From the NCBI RefSeq assembly GCF_003206575.1, contig NZ_PZJO01000007.1, positions 89,817 through 153,816 of the forward strand: a DNA stretch of 64,000 nt. The letters are read 5' to 3'. This DNA is from Salinicola endophyticus. GTDB taxonomy: Bacteria; Pseudomonadota; Gammaproteobacteria; Pseudomonadales; Halomonadaceae. Of this stretch, positions 42,274 through 51,532 are shown one piece after another. The translations under genes and the position numbers were made by a program. Every line of letters starts with the position of its first letter. The stretch's first letter is position 1. The notes under the pieces were generated by a model. It saw only the letters and a list, made by a program, of their open reading frames with translations. It ran no database searches and was not told the origin of the DNA.

Positions 42274-42777
42274 ATGACATCACCCAAACTCGATCGCCTC
42301 GATGTCGCCATCCTCACCGAGCTGCAGCGCGACGGACGCATCACCAATGCCCAGCTCGCGGATCGTGTGGGGCTGTCGCCCTCCCCCTGTCTGTCCCGGG
42401 TCAAGCGGCTGCAGCAGGCTGGCTACATCGAGAGCTACCATGCGCGTCTCAATCTGGCCCGGCTCGGCCCGTCGATGACCCTGTTCGTGGAGATTACGCT
42501 GAGCAACCACCGTCGCGACAGCTTCCAGCGCTTCGAGGCGGCCATGGCGGACACCCCCGAGGTGATGGAGTGCCACCTGGTCTCCGGCGGTTACGACTAT
42601 CTGCTGCGCATGCTCGTGCCGCGACTCTCCGAGTTCCAGCGGCTGATGGAGCGATGGTTGGCGCAGGACGTGGGGATCGCGCGCTACTTCAGCTACGTGG
42701 TGATGAAGACGCCGCTGCACCGAGCCGAAGTCCCGCTGGGCCCGTTGACCGGGGACGATAACCACGGCGAAACGTGA
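42274..42777 (+). CDS. Lrp/AsnC-family transcriptional regulator (2)
   Basis: A 167-residue Lrp-type protein with HTH LDRLDVAILTELQRDGRITN and LADRVGLSPSPCLSRVKRL, and RAM domain VMECHLVSGGYDYLLRML. I chose ATG 42274; the open frame reaches 42130 without family match. It ends 13 bp before the convergent double-GNAT gene, so it could govern the amine/peptide cluster that starts there, but no operator is evident. Confidence 0.9.
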   Translation: MTSPKLDRLDVAILTELQRDGRITNAQLADRVGLSPSPCLSRVKRLQQAGYIESYHARLNLARLGPSMTLFVEITLSNHRRDSFQRFEAAMADTPEVMECHLVSGGYDYLLRMLVPRLSEFQRLMERWLAQDVGIARYFSYVVMKTPLHRAEVPLGPLTGDDNHGET

Positions 42778-42790
42778 CGCCTGGACGCCC

Positions 42791-43678
42791 TCAACCGAGC
42801 GTATGCGCGGCCAGGCCGAAGGTACGGACCGACCCGTCACCGCCTCTCTGCTTGCCCAGGCGCATCTGGGTGACGGTGTCGAAGGCGTCGAGCCCCGCAG
42901 CGTCGAGAAACGCGAAGAACGTCGGGCTGTCACAGGCGGTATCGATACGCAGGAACTGCCCCCGGTGGCGGGTGACGAGCGGCGCGATCAGCGCCATCGC
43001 CATCGCTTCGTCCTCCGCCACCACCGGGCCTATCACGCGCCCGCGGCCGAAGTCGCGAATCAGCGCGAACCCCGCCGGCACGCCGTCGCGAAGAGCCACC
43101 GTGCCCTCGCTGACGGCGAAGAGCGCCTCCAGCACCGCGCGGCGCTCGGCCCCGAAAGCCACCTGATCGAGCGCTGGCAGCGCCGCCAGATCCGACGCCT
43201 GCAGCGTACGTACCGGGCACGTCGGCCCGCCCTCGGGCAGCGGCCCCTCGCCCACCATGCCCTGGCGCTGATGGACCGTCGCCACCGGCACGAAGCCGGC
43301 ACTTTCATACAGGCGGTAGGCCGCTCGCGTCGCGTTCAAGCGCAGATCGCGGCCGCCGCAATCCGCCAGGATCCGATCCAGCAGCCAGCGCCCCGCCCCG
43401 AAGGTCTGGAGCCTCGGGGCGGTGATCATCATGCCGAGCATGGCGAAATCCTCGCCCATCTCGAAGTACATGCCGGAAGCCAGCACGCGCTCGATCTCGT
43501 CCAGCGCCAGATACCCCCGTCCCAGCGACATCAGCAGCCTCAGATCCCGGCTCCGGTGGGGCCAGGCAACACTGACGGCGAGCTGATGGAGATGGTGGAG
43601 ATCACCGCTCTCCAGCGGCCGGGCCGCACTCACGAATGCATCCACTCTCTGTGTCGTGGCAATATCGGTAGGGTTCAT
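42791..43678 (-). CDS. Double-GNAT acetyltransferase (paralogue A)
   Basis: A 295-residue protein with an N-terminal GNAT domain (acetyl-CoA region around LQTFGAGRWLLDRIL, then ATRAAYRLYESAGFVPV) and a C-terminal Acetyltransf_18-like half (FALIRDFGRGRVIGPVVAEDEAMA). The N-terminal cofactor loop is degenerate compared with the usual Q/RxxGxG/A. AGGAGGAGG precedes the ATG. It shares architecture and many residues with the gene at 54680-55537; the two bracket the ABC/oxidase cluster. Probably acetylates an amine handled by the cluster; substrate unknown. Confidence 0.85.
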   Translation of the reverse strand: MNPTDIATTQRVDAFVSAARPLESGDLHHLHQLAVSVAWPHRSRDLRLLMSLGRGYLALDEIERVLASGMYFEMGEDFAMLGMMITAPRLQTFGAGRWLLDRILADCGGRDLRLNATRAAYRLYESAGFVPVATVHQRQGMVGEGPLPEGGPTCPVRTLQASDLAALPALDQVAFGAERRAVLEALFAVSEGTVALRDGVPAGFALIRDFGRGRVIGPVVAEDEAMAMALIAPLVTRHRGQFLRIDTACDSPTFFAFLDAAGLDAFDTVTQMRLGKQRGGDGSVRTFGLAAHTLG

Positions 43679-43938
43679 GCCTCCTCCTGGAATACCCGGT
43701 CCGAGGAAACGATGTCCGTGGACGCCTTCGGGCCCGATGCCCGCGGCAGGTCATCGCCATCGCTCATATCGAAACAGTCTAACGGCGGCCCTTCCCGGCC
43801 ACCGCACCTTTTCGCCACCCTCTGCCGTTCCGCCACCTGCGCCACCCCGGCGCAGTGGCATCTGCGCTGAAGTCTGTCAATTCGGCAGAGAGCACCGCCG
43901 GCGCGGCTACTGAATCATGCCCTCTGCCCCGGCGAGGT

Positions 43939-45588
43939 TCAGGCCGGGGTCCCCTCCGCCATGGCCAGCGGGTGGTGCTCCAGCCAGCCGGGGCGCAGCT
44001 CTGGTACCGAGCCGATCAGCTTGCGCGTGTAGTCATGGCGCGGTGCCTCGAGTACCGTCTCGCAGCTCCCGAACTCCACGCACTCACCGTGGTAGAGCAC
44101 CATGACGTCGTCGCACAGCGCGCGCACCGTCGAGATATCGTGGCTGATGAACAGATAGGCGACGCCCAGCTCCTGACGCAGCTCCGCCAGCAGTTCGAGA
44201 ATCGCCGCACCGACCACGGTGTCCAGGGCCGAGGTCACCTCGTCGCAGAGAATCAGATCCGGCTTGGCCGCCAGGCAGCGCGCGAGATTGACGCGCTGCT
44301 TCTGCCCCCCGGAGAGCTCGCCGGGCTTGCGCTCCAGCAGGCTGGTAGGCAGCTTGACCAGTGCCATGAGTTCATCGATGCGCCGCCGCCGCTCGGCGCG
44401 GTCCAGATGGAAATAGGTCTCCAGCGGCCGGCCGAGGAGTCGGCGTACCGAATGGGCCGGATTGAGCGCGTTGTCGGCACTCTGGAAGGCCATCTGGATG
44501 CGCCGGAACTGATCCGGCGTGCGCCCGCGCAGGGTCGGTGGCAGTGGCGTGCCATCGAACTGAACGCTGCCATGGCAGGGGGCGATCAGCCCGGCGATCG
44601 CTCGGGCCAGGGTCGATTTACCGGAGCCCGACTCACCGATGACGCCGATGGAGCGACCCGCGGAGAGCGTGAGATCGATCCCGCGCAGCACCTTGTCCGA
44701 GGGCTCGCCGTCACGGTTCAGCTTGCCGTAGCCCACATCGAGCTGCGCGATCTCCAGCAGCGGCTGCCCCGTGGCGACCGGCATCGAGTCGGCCAGGCGC
44801 ACCGGCCGAGTCGCCGCCAGCAGGCTCCGGGTGTAGGCATGCCGCGGCCGCTCGAGAATCTCCTCGATCCGGCCCTGCTCCTGCTCGCAGCCCCCATTGA
44901 GCACCAGCACCTGGTCGGCCATCTGGGCGACCACGGCGAGATCGTGGGAGACGTAGATCGCCGTCGTGCCGCGCTCACGCATGACCCGCTTGAACGCGAG
45001 CAGCACCTCGACCTGGGTGGTCACGTCCAGCGCCGTGGTCGGCTCGTCCAGAATCACCAGGGCCGGATCGGTGAGCAGCGCCATCGCCGCCATCACGCGC
45101 TGCAACTGCCCGCCCGAGACCTGATGGGGGTAGCGCTCGCCGATATGCTCGGGGTCGGGCAGCGCCAGATCCCGGAACAGACCGATGGCCTTGTCCCGGG
45201 CGCTGCGGCGATCCATCACCTGGTGCAGCAGCGCCGCCTCGATCACCTGATCCATCAGCGAACGCGAGGGGTTGAACGCCGCCGCCGCGCTCTGGGCGAT
45301 ATAGGCCACGCGGTGTCCGCGCAGGGCCCTTGTTGCCACCGGCGAGAGCGACAGCACCTCGGTCTCGCCCAGGCGCACGCTGCCCCCGGCGATTCGGCAT
45401 CCGCGTCTGGCGTACCCCAGCATGGCCAGGGCGATGGTGGTCTTGCCCGACCCGGACTCGCCGATCAGCGCCAGCACTTCGCCCGGTGCGAGCGAGAAAC
45501 CGATCCGGCTGACGATGCTGCGTTCTTCCCCGCCGTCGGGGGTGGCGACGATCTCGAGGTCGCGCACGATGAGCGATTCACCTTGCAT
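43939..45588 (-). CDS. Peptide-type ABC transporter, fused tandem ATP-binding protein (second importer)
   Basis: A 549-residue double ABC ATPase. Domain 1 has Walker A GESGSGKTTIA, signature VSGGQLQRV and Walker [13 protein letters not shown]. Domain 2 has Walker [12 protein letters not shown], signature LSGGQKQRVN and Walker B LILCDEVTSALD. Peptide-importer C-terminal motifs are present (RPRHAYTRSLL; APRHDYTRKLI). It follows the DppC-type permease by 3 bp and is the last gene of the minus-strand operon. Confidence 0.93.
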   Translation of the reverse strand: MQGESLIVRDLEIVATPDGGEERSIVSRIGFSLAPGEVLALIGESGSGKTTIALAMLGYARRGCRIAGGSVRLGETEVLSLSPVATRALRGHRVAYIAQSAAAAFNPSRSLMDQVIEAALLHQVMDRRSARDKAIGLFRDLALPDPEHIGERYPHQVSGGQLQRVMAAMALLTDPALVILDEPTTALDVTTQVEVLLAFKRVMRERGTTAIYVSHDLAVVAQMADQVLVLNGGCEQEQGRIEEILERPRHAYTRSLLAATRPVRLADSMPVATGQPLLEIAQLDVGYGKLNRDGEPSDKVLRGIDLTLSAGRSIGVIGESGSGKSTLARAIAGLIAPCHGSVQFDGTPLPPTLRGRTPDQFRRIQMAFQSADNALNPAHSVRRLLGRPLETYFHLDRAERRRRIDELMALVKLPTSLLERKPGELSGGQKQRVNLARCLAAKPDLILCDEVTSALDTVVGAAILELLAELRQELGVAYLFISHDISTVRALCDDVMVLYHGECVEFGSCETVLEAPRHDYTRKLIGSVPELRPGWLEHHPLAMAEGTPA

Positions 45589-45591
45589 GGG

Positions 45592-46500
45592 TCACTCCTT
45601 CTGCGTCGCACGGCTGGTGGAGAGGCTATCGATCAGCAGGTTGGCGCCGATCGTCAGCGTGCCGATGGCCAGCGCCGGCGCGATGACCGCGACCGCGCCC
45701 TGACTCAGGCCGCTGATGTTCTCGCGCACCAGCGACCCGAGATCCGCCGCCGGCGGCTGCACGCCCAGCCCGAGAAAACTCATGCCGCTGAGCAGCAGCA
45801 CGATGAACACGAAGCGCATTCCCATGTCGGTCAGCACCGACTGGATCATGTTGGGAAAGATCTCGCGGGCGGCGATGTAGAGGCGTCCCTCGCCCCGGGT
45901 GTGGGCCACCTGAACGTACTCCATCGTGGCCAGATTGGTGGCCAGGCTGTGGGCGATCCGAAAGGCCCCGGGGGCATAGCTCAACACGGTGGCCGTGATC
46001 AGCAGCGGGATCGAGGCACCGAAGGCCGACACCATCACCAGCGCCATCATCTTGCTGGGGATCGAGATCAGGGTGTCGAATACCCGGCGCACGCCCTCCT
46101 CCAGCCACCTCGGCAGCAGCACCGAGAGCATGCCGAAGCCGGCACCGATCAGGCTGGCGAGACAGGCGGCGACCAGGGCGAGACCCACGGTGTAGCGGGC
46201 ACCGGTCAGGATCCGGCTGAGCATGTCGCGGCCCATGTAGTCGGTGCCCAGCGGGTAGGCGGCGCTCATCCCGCCGAAGATCTGGTCGGAGACGAATGCC
46301 CCCATGGGATGGGGGGCCAGCAGCGGCCCGAACAGCGCCACCAGAATCCAGAAACCGAACACGCCGAGCCCGATCCAGCGGGTCAGCTGGAGCCGGCGGC
46401 GATTGCGACGCAGCGGGGCGCCGACGGGCAAGTGGCTACCGTGGCGCAGCCGCCGAACGGTATTGGCCTTGGGATGCGTCATCGTCTTGAGCGAGTTCAT
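45592..46500 (-). CDS. Peptide-type ABC transporter permease (DppC type, second importer)
   Basis: A 302-residue permease. The first helix is WIGLGVFGFWILVALFGPLL, followed by YPLGTDYMGRDMLSRILTGA, the ATPase-contact loop YVQVAHTRGEGRLYIAAREI and a last segment TLTIGANLLIDSLS. The N-terminal 37 residues are basic and cytoplasmic. The start overlaps the DppB-type stop by ATGA (46497-46500), so the two permeases are coupled, unlike in the first importer. Confidence 0.92.
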   Translation of the reverse strand: MNSLKTMTHPKANTVRRLRHGSHLPVGAPLRRNRRRLQLTRWIGLGVFGFWILVALFGPLLAPHPMGAFVSDQIFGGMSAAYPLGTDYMGRDMLSRILTGARYTVGLALVAACLASLIGAGFGMLSVLLPRWLEEGVRRVFDTLISIPSKMMALVMVSAFGASIPLLITATVLSYAPGAFRIAHSLATNLATMEYVQVAHTRGEGRLYIAAREIFPNMIQSVLTDMGMRFVFIVLLLSGMSFLGLGVQPPAADLGSLVRENISGLSQGAVAVIAPALAIGTLTIGANLLIDSLSTSRATQKE

Positions 46501-47453
46501 CGGTTACGCAGCCTCGGGTTGGAGAGAATCGCGCAGATATCGGCCAGCATGACCAGCACCAGATAGGTGCCGCAGAACAGCATGGCGCAGGCCTGTACCA
46601 GCGAGAGGTCGCGATTGGATACCGCGTCCACCATCAGGCTGGCGATCCCCGGATAGTTGAAGATGGTCTCGACGATGATGACGCCGCCGAGCAGATAGGA
46701 GAGGCTCAGCGCGACGGCGTTGGCGATCGGCCCGACCGCATTGGGCAGAGCGTGACGCATGACCCGGCGGATCGGCGGCACGCCCTTGAGCTGCGCCATC
46801 TCGACGTAGGGGCTATCGAGCTGATCGATCAGCGCCGCCCTTGTCATCCGGGCCATCTGCGCGATGAGTACACAGCAGAGTGTCAGCACCGGCATGGCGT
46901 AGATCTTCATGGCGTCGCCCAGCGAATCGACCGTGGAGACATAGGAGAGTGCGGGCAGCCAGTTGAGCTTGACCGCGAAAATCAGCACCGCCAGCGTGGC
47001 CACCAGGAACTCCGGCACCGCGACCATCGACAGAGTCACCAGATTGAGCAGGCGATCGATCAGGCCGCCGCGGCCCATCGCCGCCACCACGCCCATGGTG
47101 ATGGCGATGGGCACCGAGACGATGGTGGTGATGCCGGCGAGGATGAGCGAGTTGGGCAGACGGTCGTTGATCAGTTGCGCGACTGCCATGCCGTTGCTCG
47201 CCGACTGACCGAGGTCGCCGGTGACGAAACCGGAGAGCCAGTGCCAGTAACGCAGGATGGCCGGCTGATTGAGCCCCAGCTGCTCTCTCAGTGCTGCGAC
47301 CTGCTCGGGCGTGGCGAACTGGCCCAGAATCTGCTGAGCGGTGTCGCCGGGCAGCAGCGAGGTGATGGCGAAGATCACCAGCGAGACCAGGAACAGGGTC
47401 AGCAGACTGGCGCCCAGCCGTCCGGCCACGAGTCCAAATAGCGTGTTGCGCAT
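46497..47453 (-). CDS. Peptide-type ABC transporter permease (DppB type, second importer)
   Basis: A 318-residue permease starting at ATG 47453 (MRNTLFGLVAGRLGASLLTL). The open frame continues 36 codons upstream but those are Arg/Pro-rich and unlike the family. Family motifs are SLLPGDTAQQILGQFATPEQ, LREQLGLNQPAILRYWHWL, MTRAALIDQLDSPYVEMAQL, the contact loop LKGVPPIRRVMRHALPNA and ETIFNYPGIASLMVDAV. It forms the channel with the adjacent DppC-type protein. Confidence 0.92.
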   Translation of the reverse strand: MRNTLFGLVAGRLGASLLTLFLVSLVIFAITSLLPGDTAQQILGQFATPEQVAALREQLGLNQPAILRYWHWLSGFVTGDLGQSASNGMAVAQLINDRLPNSLILAGITTIVSVPIAITMGVVAAMGRGGLIDRLLNLVTLSMVAVPEFLVATLAVLIFAVKLNWLPALSYVSTVDSLGDAMKIYAMPVLTLCCVLIAQMARMTRAALIDQLDSPYVEMAQLKGVPPIRRVMRHALPNAVGPIANAVALSLSYLLGGVIIVETIFNYPGIASLMVDAVSNRDLSLVQACAMLFCGTYLVLVMLADICAILSNPRLRNR

Positions 47454-47548
47454 GGGTCGTCTCCGACTCGAGCGCCCCGCTCGCGCCCCACCCGCCCCAG
47501 GGCGAGGTCGGCGACGCGCGGGGCTTGCGTTGACGTACGAATCCCGGC

Positions 47549-49210
47549 TCAGCCCTTCCACCAGACGTATTCGGCGAACATGTAGCCCATGAAGGAGCCC
47601 AGCGGCACGGTGCGATCCATGCCGCCGATCCGCGAGTCATAGCCCTCGGTATCGCTGAGGAAGACGGGAATCCCGATCCCGCCCTCGTTGTGGATCAAGG
47701 TCTGCATGTCGGCGTACATCTGCTTGCGCTTGGCTTCGTCGGGCTCGCCCCGCGCTGCGATGACCAGTTGGTCGAAGTGCGGGTTCTTCCATCCCGACTC
47801 GTTCCACGCGGCGCTCGACAGGAAGAACTGGGAGAGCAGGATATTGGCGGTCGGTCGCGGGTTGATGTTGCCGAAGCCCAGGGGGTGCTTCATCCAGTGA
47901 TTCGACCAGTAGCCGTCCGCCGGTACCCGGTTGATGTTGAGCTTGAGACCGGCGGCCGCCGCCGACTGCTGGAGCAGCACCGCCATATCCTCGGAGTAGT
48001 TGGCCGCGGGGGAGGCGACGATCGGCACGGTGGCACCGGCGACCCCGGCTTTCTGGAGCAGGGAGGCGGCGCGCTCGGGGTCGTACTCCCGCTGGGGCAG
48101 ACCGTCGAAGTAGTAGGGCGTTCCCGGCGGGATGGGCTGGTCGTTGGCGATCTCGCCGTAGCCACGCAGCGCCACGCGCTTGATCTGCTCGCGGTCGAAG
48201 AGATACTTCATCGCCTCGCGGAACGCTGGCCGACTCGTCGGCTGCTGGTCGAAGCGCATGACCAGATCGGTGTAGTTGCCGGAGTTGGTCGCCTTGAGCA
48301 CGGCGCTCTGGCTCTGCTTGACCCGCTCCGCGGCGTTGCCGCCGAGGTTGTTGATCATCTGGACGTCGCCGGAGAGCAGCGCATTGACCCGGGAGGATTC
48401 ATCGCTGATGCCGACCAGCTCGATGGCGTCCAGATACGGATACCCAGAGCGCCAGTAGTTCTCGTTACGCACACCGACAGAGCGCACCCCGGGCGAGAAC
48501 TCCTGACAGCGGAACGCGCCGGTGCCGTTGCCTTTCGAGAAGTCCTGGGTGCCATCGGCCACGATGACCAGATGCGAGACGGCAAGAATCGAGGGCAGTT
48601 CGATATTGGGCGAAGAGAGGTTGAACTCGACCCGGCGCTGATCGAGAGCCCGGATGCTGTCGATCTGCTCGACCATCGACAGCACCTTGGAGCCGACCGC
48701 GGGGTCCTTGTGGCGCATGATCGAGTAGATCACGTCCTGGGGGGTGAGCGCCTTGCCATCGTGGAAGGTCACCCCCTGGCGCAAAACGAAGACCCAGCGG
48801 CTGCCGCTGTCGGTGGTCTCGAAGCTCTCGGCCAGACACGGCTGCGGGCGCAGGTCCGGGTCGAACTGGGTCAGGCCGTTGTAGAACATGAAGGCGCGGC
48901 AGTAGTCGATCGCCGTCGCCCCCAGTGCCGGATCGAGAGAATCCTTGGTCGAGGAGGAGTGGGCAGCGACACGGATACGCCCGCCGCGCTGCGGGGTCGC
49001 CTCGCCCCCGGCCGCGAAGGCCGGCGACAAGCCGGGCACCCCGCCCATGCCCATGGCCAGCACCCCGGCCGCGCCGAGCAGTTTCATGGCATCGCGGCGG
49101 GACAGACCGCGCTGCATGGCCCGGTAGATCTGAAGACTCTCCTGGGGAGACGTCAGCTTGTCGCTATTGTTGTCGTGACGGTTGTCGCGACTGTTGTCAT
49201 GACGCGTCAT
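47549..49210 (-). CDS. ABC transporter substrate-binding protein, family 5, Tat-type signal (second importer)
   Basis: A 553-residue binding protein. ATG 49210 has AGGAGAAGG upstream. The N-terminus is an Arg/His/Asp/Asn repeat (RHDN, SRDN, RHDN, NSDK) from a 12-bp tandem array. It is followed by a twin-arginine signal (LSRRDAMKLLGAAGVLAMGM) with cleavage near AFAAGG. The mature part has family 5 motifs (AESFETTDSGSRWVFVLRQG, TFHDGKALTPQDVIYSIMRH). It supplies the second importer; the ligand is probably a peptide or amine-containing compound metabolised by the oxidases encoded upstream. Confidence 0.92.
   Translation of the reverse strand: MTRHDNSRDNRHDNNSDKLTSPQESLQIYRAMQRGLSRRDAMKLLGAAGVLAMGMGGVPGLSPAFAAGGEATPQRGGRIRVAAHSSSTKDSLDPALGATAIDYCRAFMFYNGLTQFDPDLRPQPCLAESFETTDSGSRWVFVLRQGVTFHDGKALTPQDVIYSIMRHKDPAVGSKVLSMVEQIDSIRALDQRRVEFNLSSPNIELPSILAVSHLVIVADGTQDFSKGNGTGAFRCQEFSPGVRSVGVRNENYWRSGYPYLDAIELVGISDESSRVNALLSGDVQMINNLGGNAAERVKQSQSAVLKATNSGNYTDLVMRFDQQPTSRPAFREAMKYLFDREQIKRVALRGYGEIANDQPIPPGTPYYFDGLPQREYDPERAASLLQKAGVAGATVPIVASPAANYSEDMAVLLQQSAAAAGLKLNINRVPADGYWSNHWMKHPLGFGNINPRPTANILLSQFFLSSAAWNESGWKNPHFDQLVIAARGEPDEAKRKQMYADMQTLIHNEGGIGIPVFLSDTEGYDSRIGGMDRTVPLGSFMGYMFAEYVWWKG
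49158..49205. repeat. 12-bp tandem repeat at the 5' end of the second binding-protein gene
   Basis: On the plus strand the units are TTGTCGCTATTG, TTGTCGTGACGG, TTGTCGCGACTG and TTGTCATGACGC. They lie in frame directly after the first codons of the minus-strand gene and encode a four-residue repeat ahead of the Tat signal. Confidence 0.9.
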
Positions 49211-49298
49211 AAGCCTTCTCCTAGATCGACTGACATTGTTATGGAACTCGGATACAGCGCTTACTGAAGCAGGGTTTCTCCTCGACCGGGCGCACGGC

Positions 49299-50573
49299 TC
49301 AATGCCACCGGTCCTGCAGCCGATACCAGCCGCCGACGAGGGGTAGAAACCAGGGTTTGCCGAAGTGGCCGGGGATCGCCGGCCAGTGACGCTCCTGCCA
49401 GGGGTAGGCGTGCCGCTGGCCCAGCATCGCCTCGGCGAGGCGTTGGCCCATATGGACCGACATCTGGACACCGTGGCCGCTGTAGCCCATGACGTAGTAC
49501 ATCCCGTCGTGGCGACCCGCATGCGGCAGGCGGTCGCGACTCATGTCGACCAGCCCGCCCCAGCAGTAGTCGATATCGATACCGGCCAGTGAAGGAAAGG
49601 CGTGACCCAAGCCCCGACGCAGGATCTCTCCGCTCTTGGTGTCCGATTTGCCGCCCGACATCGCGAACCGGGCACGTCCGCCGAACAGCAACCGGTTATC
49701 GGGGGTCAGGCGAAAGTAGTGGCCGACGATGCGGCTGGTGACGTAGGCGCGCCGCTGGGGTAACAGCGCCCGGCACTGCGCCTCGCTCAGCGGGGCGGTG
49801 ACCACGATGAAGCTGCCCACCGGCGCCAGCCGACGGCGAAACCAGCCGAGCGGCCCCTGGCGCGAGGCCCCCGTCGCCAGCAGCACGTTGTCTGCCTGCA
49901 GGGTGCCGGCCGGGGTGGTGACCCGGTAGCCCCCCGCCTGGCGGGCGACGCCGCGCATCGGCGTGTGCTCGAACAGCTGCGCACCGTGGGCCACGGCCGC
50001 CTCGGCCAGCCCTATCCCGAAGCGCCCCATGTGCATCTGCCCGCCGTTTTTCTGCAGCAGGCCGCCGTGGAAGAGCGGCGAGTCGACCTCATGGCGGATC
50101 ATGTCCCGGGGAATCAGTTCGACCTCCGGGTCGACGTCACGCGCGATTGCCTCGGCGCTGCGTGCGAGCTTGGCGTAGTGCTCGGGCTTGGCGGCCAGCT
50201 TGAGCTTGCCGTGGTGACGGTAGTCGCACTCGATCCGCTCCTCCGCGATCACCTGGCGCACGCTCGCCACCGCCTCGGCGTAGTGGCGGTAGTGGCTCCG
50301 CGCCCGCTCGCGACCGAGCTGCTCGACCAGGCTGGCGTAGTCCTGGGCGACACCGGTATTGCACTGGCCACCATTGCGCCCCGACGCCTCGCCGATGACC
50401 CGCCCCGCCTCGATCAGCGCGACCCGCGCCCCGCCGCGGGCCAGCGTTCGCGCCGCCGACAGCCCGGTGAATCCGCCACCCACGACGACGACGTCATAAC
50501 GCCCCTCGGGTGGTGTCTGCCGCGCCCCGCTGAAAGCCGGCGCCGTCGCCAGCCAGTAGGAATCGAACTGCAT
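49299..50573 (-). CDS. FAD-dependent amine oxidoreductase, gamma-glutamylputrescine oxidase (PuuB)-like
   Basis: A 424-residue DAO-fold flavoenzyme. The FAD motif is VVVGGGFTGLSAARTLARGG (about residues 29-48), preceded by the PuuB-like N-terminus SYWLATAPAF. RNGGQCNTG and the C-terminal WGGLVDMSRDRLPHAG and MGYSGHGVQMSVHMGQRLAE also fit the PuuB/OrdL group. It should oxidise a primary or secondary amine to an aldehyde, releasing H2O2 or passing electrons on. An aldehyde dehydrogenase gene lies in the same operon, the PuuB-PuuC order of steps. GAGGAAGG precedes ATG 50573. Confidence 0.9.
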   Translation of the reverse strand: MQFDSYWLATAPAFSGARQTPPEGRYDVVVVGGGFTGLSAARTLARGGARVALIEAGRVIGEASGRNGGQCNTGVAQDYASLVEQLGRERARSHYRHYAEAVASVRQVIAEERIECDYRHHGKLKLAAKPEHYAKLARSAEAIARDVDPEVELIPRDMIRHEVDSPLFHGGLLQKNGGQMHMGRFGIGLAEAAVAHGAQLFEHTPMRGVARQAGGYRVTTPAGTLQADNVLLATGASRQGPLGWFRRRLAPVGSFIVVTAPLSEAQCRALLPQRRAYVTSRIVGHYFRLTPDNRLLFGGRARFAMSGGKSDTKSGEILRRGLGHAFPSLAGIDIDYCWGGLVDMSRDRLPHAGRHDGMYYVMGYSGHGVQMSVHMGQRLAEAMLGQRHAYPWQERHWPAIPGHFGKPWFLPLVGGWYRLQDRWH

Positions 50574-50624
50574 GGCACCTTCCTCCGTCTCGAGCAGACA
50601 AGGGAGCGGTGGCGAGCTCGGCGC

Positions 50625-51299
50625 TCAGAGCCCGACCAGCGCCGGCAGATCGCGGATATCGGCGATCTGGGTGGCGCCATAGCCGCCGCAGTAGGGCTCG
50701 TGCCCCCGCGCCACGAACGCCTTGTTCTCGATCCCCATCAGCGAGGCCGGGATCAAGTCGTAGCGAAAGCTCGACGAGACGTGCAGCAGCTCATCCGGGC
50801 GGCAGCCCAGGGTGTCGAGCATGGCTTCGAAGGCGGCCAGGCGAGGCTTGTAGACCTTGAAGGTGTCGGCGGTGAAGACCTCGTGGAACGGGACTTCCAA
50901 CTTCTGGACGTTGGACATGATCTGCGTGTTGTCGGCGTTGGAGTAGATCACCAGCGGAATCTTGCCGGCGATCTTCGACAGCCCCTCGATCACGTCGGGA
51001 TGCGGTCCCCAGGTCGGAACCGCTTCGTAGTAGCGCATGCCTTCGTTATCGCGATATTCGATGCCCCAGCGCCGGCAGACCCGCTCGAGTGCGGTACAGA
51101 TGATCTCGGCATAGGGCTTCCACGGCCCCAGCACCTCGTCGAAGCGATAGGCGCCAAAGTCCTTCACGAAGCCATCCATACGCTCGGCATCGGGAATCCG
51201 GTCGGCAAATATCTCGCGGGTCAGACTCCCCATCTGGAAGTTGGTCAAGGTGCCGTAGCAGTCGAAGGTGATGTACTTGGGGCGCATGATCTCGCTCAT
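50625..51299 (-). CDS. Haloacid dehalogenase type II-like HAD hydrolase
   Basis: A 224-residue HAD protein annotated by family as type II haloacid dehalogenase. The nucleophile is Asp13 (TFDCYGTLTNF), with VIYSNADN and VYKPRLAAF as motifs II and III. The motif IV region reads HVSSSFRYDLIPA, where true L-2-haloacid dehalogenases have SSNxWD, so the dehalogenase-specific Asn is missing. A phosphatase or other hydrolase may be the real activity. ATG 51299 is chosen; the open frame extends 24 codons further. It lies 51 bp upstream of the PuuB-like gene in the same operon. Confidence 0.8.
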   Translation of the reverse strand: MSEIMRPKYITFDCYGTLTNFQMGSLTREIFADRIPDAERMDGFVKDFGAYRFDEVLGPWKPYAEIICTALERVCRRWGIEYRDNEGMRYYEAVPTWGPHPDVIEGLSKIAGKIPLVIYSNADNTQIMSNVQKLEVPFHEVFTADTFKVYKPRLAAFEAMLDTLGCRPDELLHVSSSFRYDLIPASLMGIENKAFVARGHEPYCGGYGATQIADIRDLPALVGL

Positions 51300-51532
51300 G
51301 GGGCTTCGTCCTGTTCTTGTGGCGTTGTTGTCGCGTTGCGGTGGCATGGGTGGTCGGGGGGTATGGGCCACCGTTCATCTGGACGGCAGGGGTGCCAACC
51401 CGAGCACCGGCGCCAATCCGATCGCTTTCATTACAGCACCGGGTCCACGGTGGCTGACGCTGAAAGCGGGCGCCGGACTGGCACAAATCGCCCTTTTTGG
51501 GTCCCTCGACAGCACAGACTGCGGCACTGGAT

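Noticed and set aside
43855..46566. 903-codon plus-strand open frame
   Set aside because: Antisense to the well-supported ABC ATPase and permease genes; the translation is low-complexity Arg/Gln/His-rich with no domain. It is an artefact of high-GC third positions.
47690..49267. 525-codon plus-strand open frame
   Set aside because: Antisense to the family 5 binding-protein gene, whose motifs and signal peptide are clear; no recognisable domain in the antisense translation.
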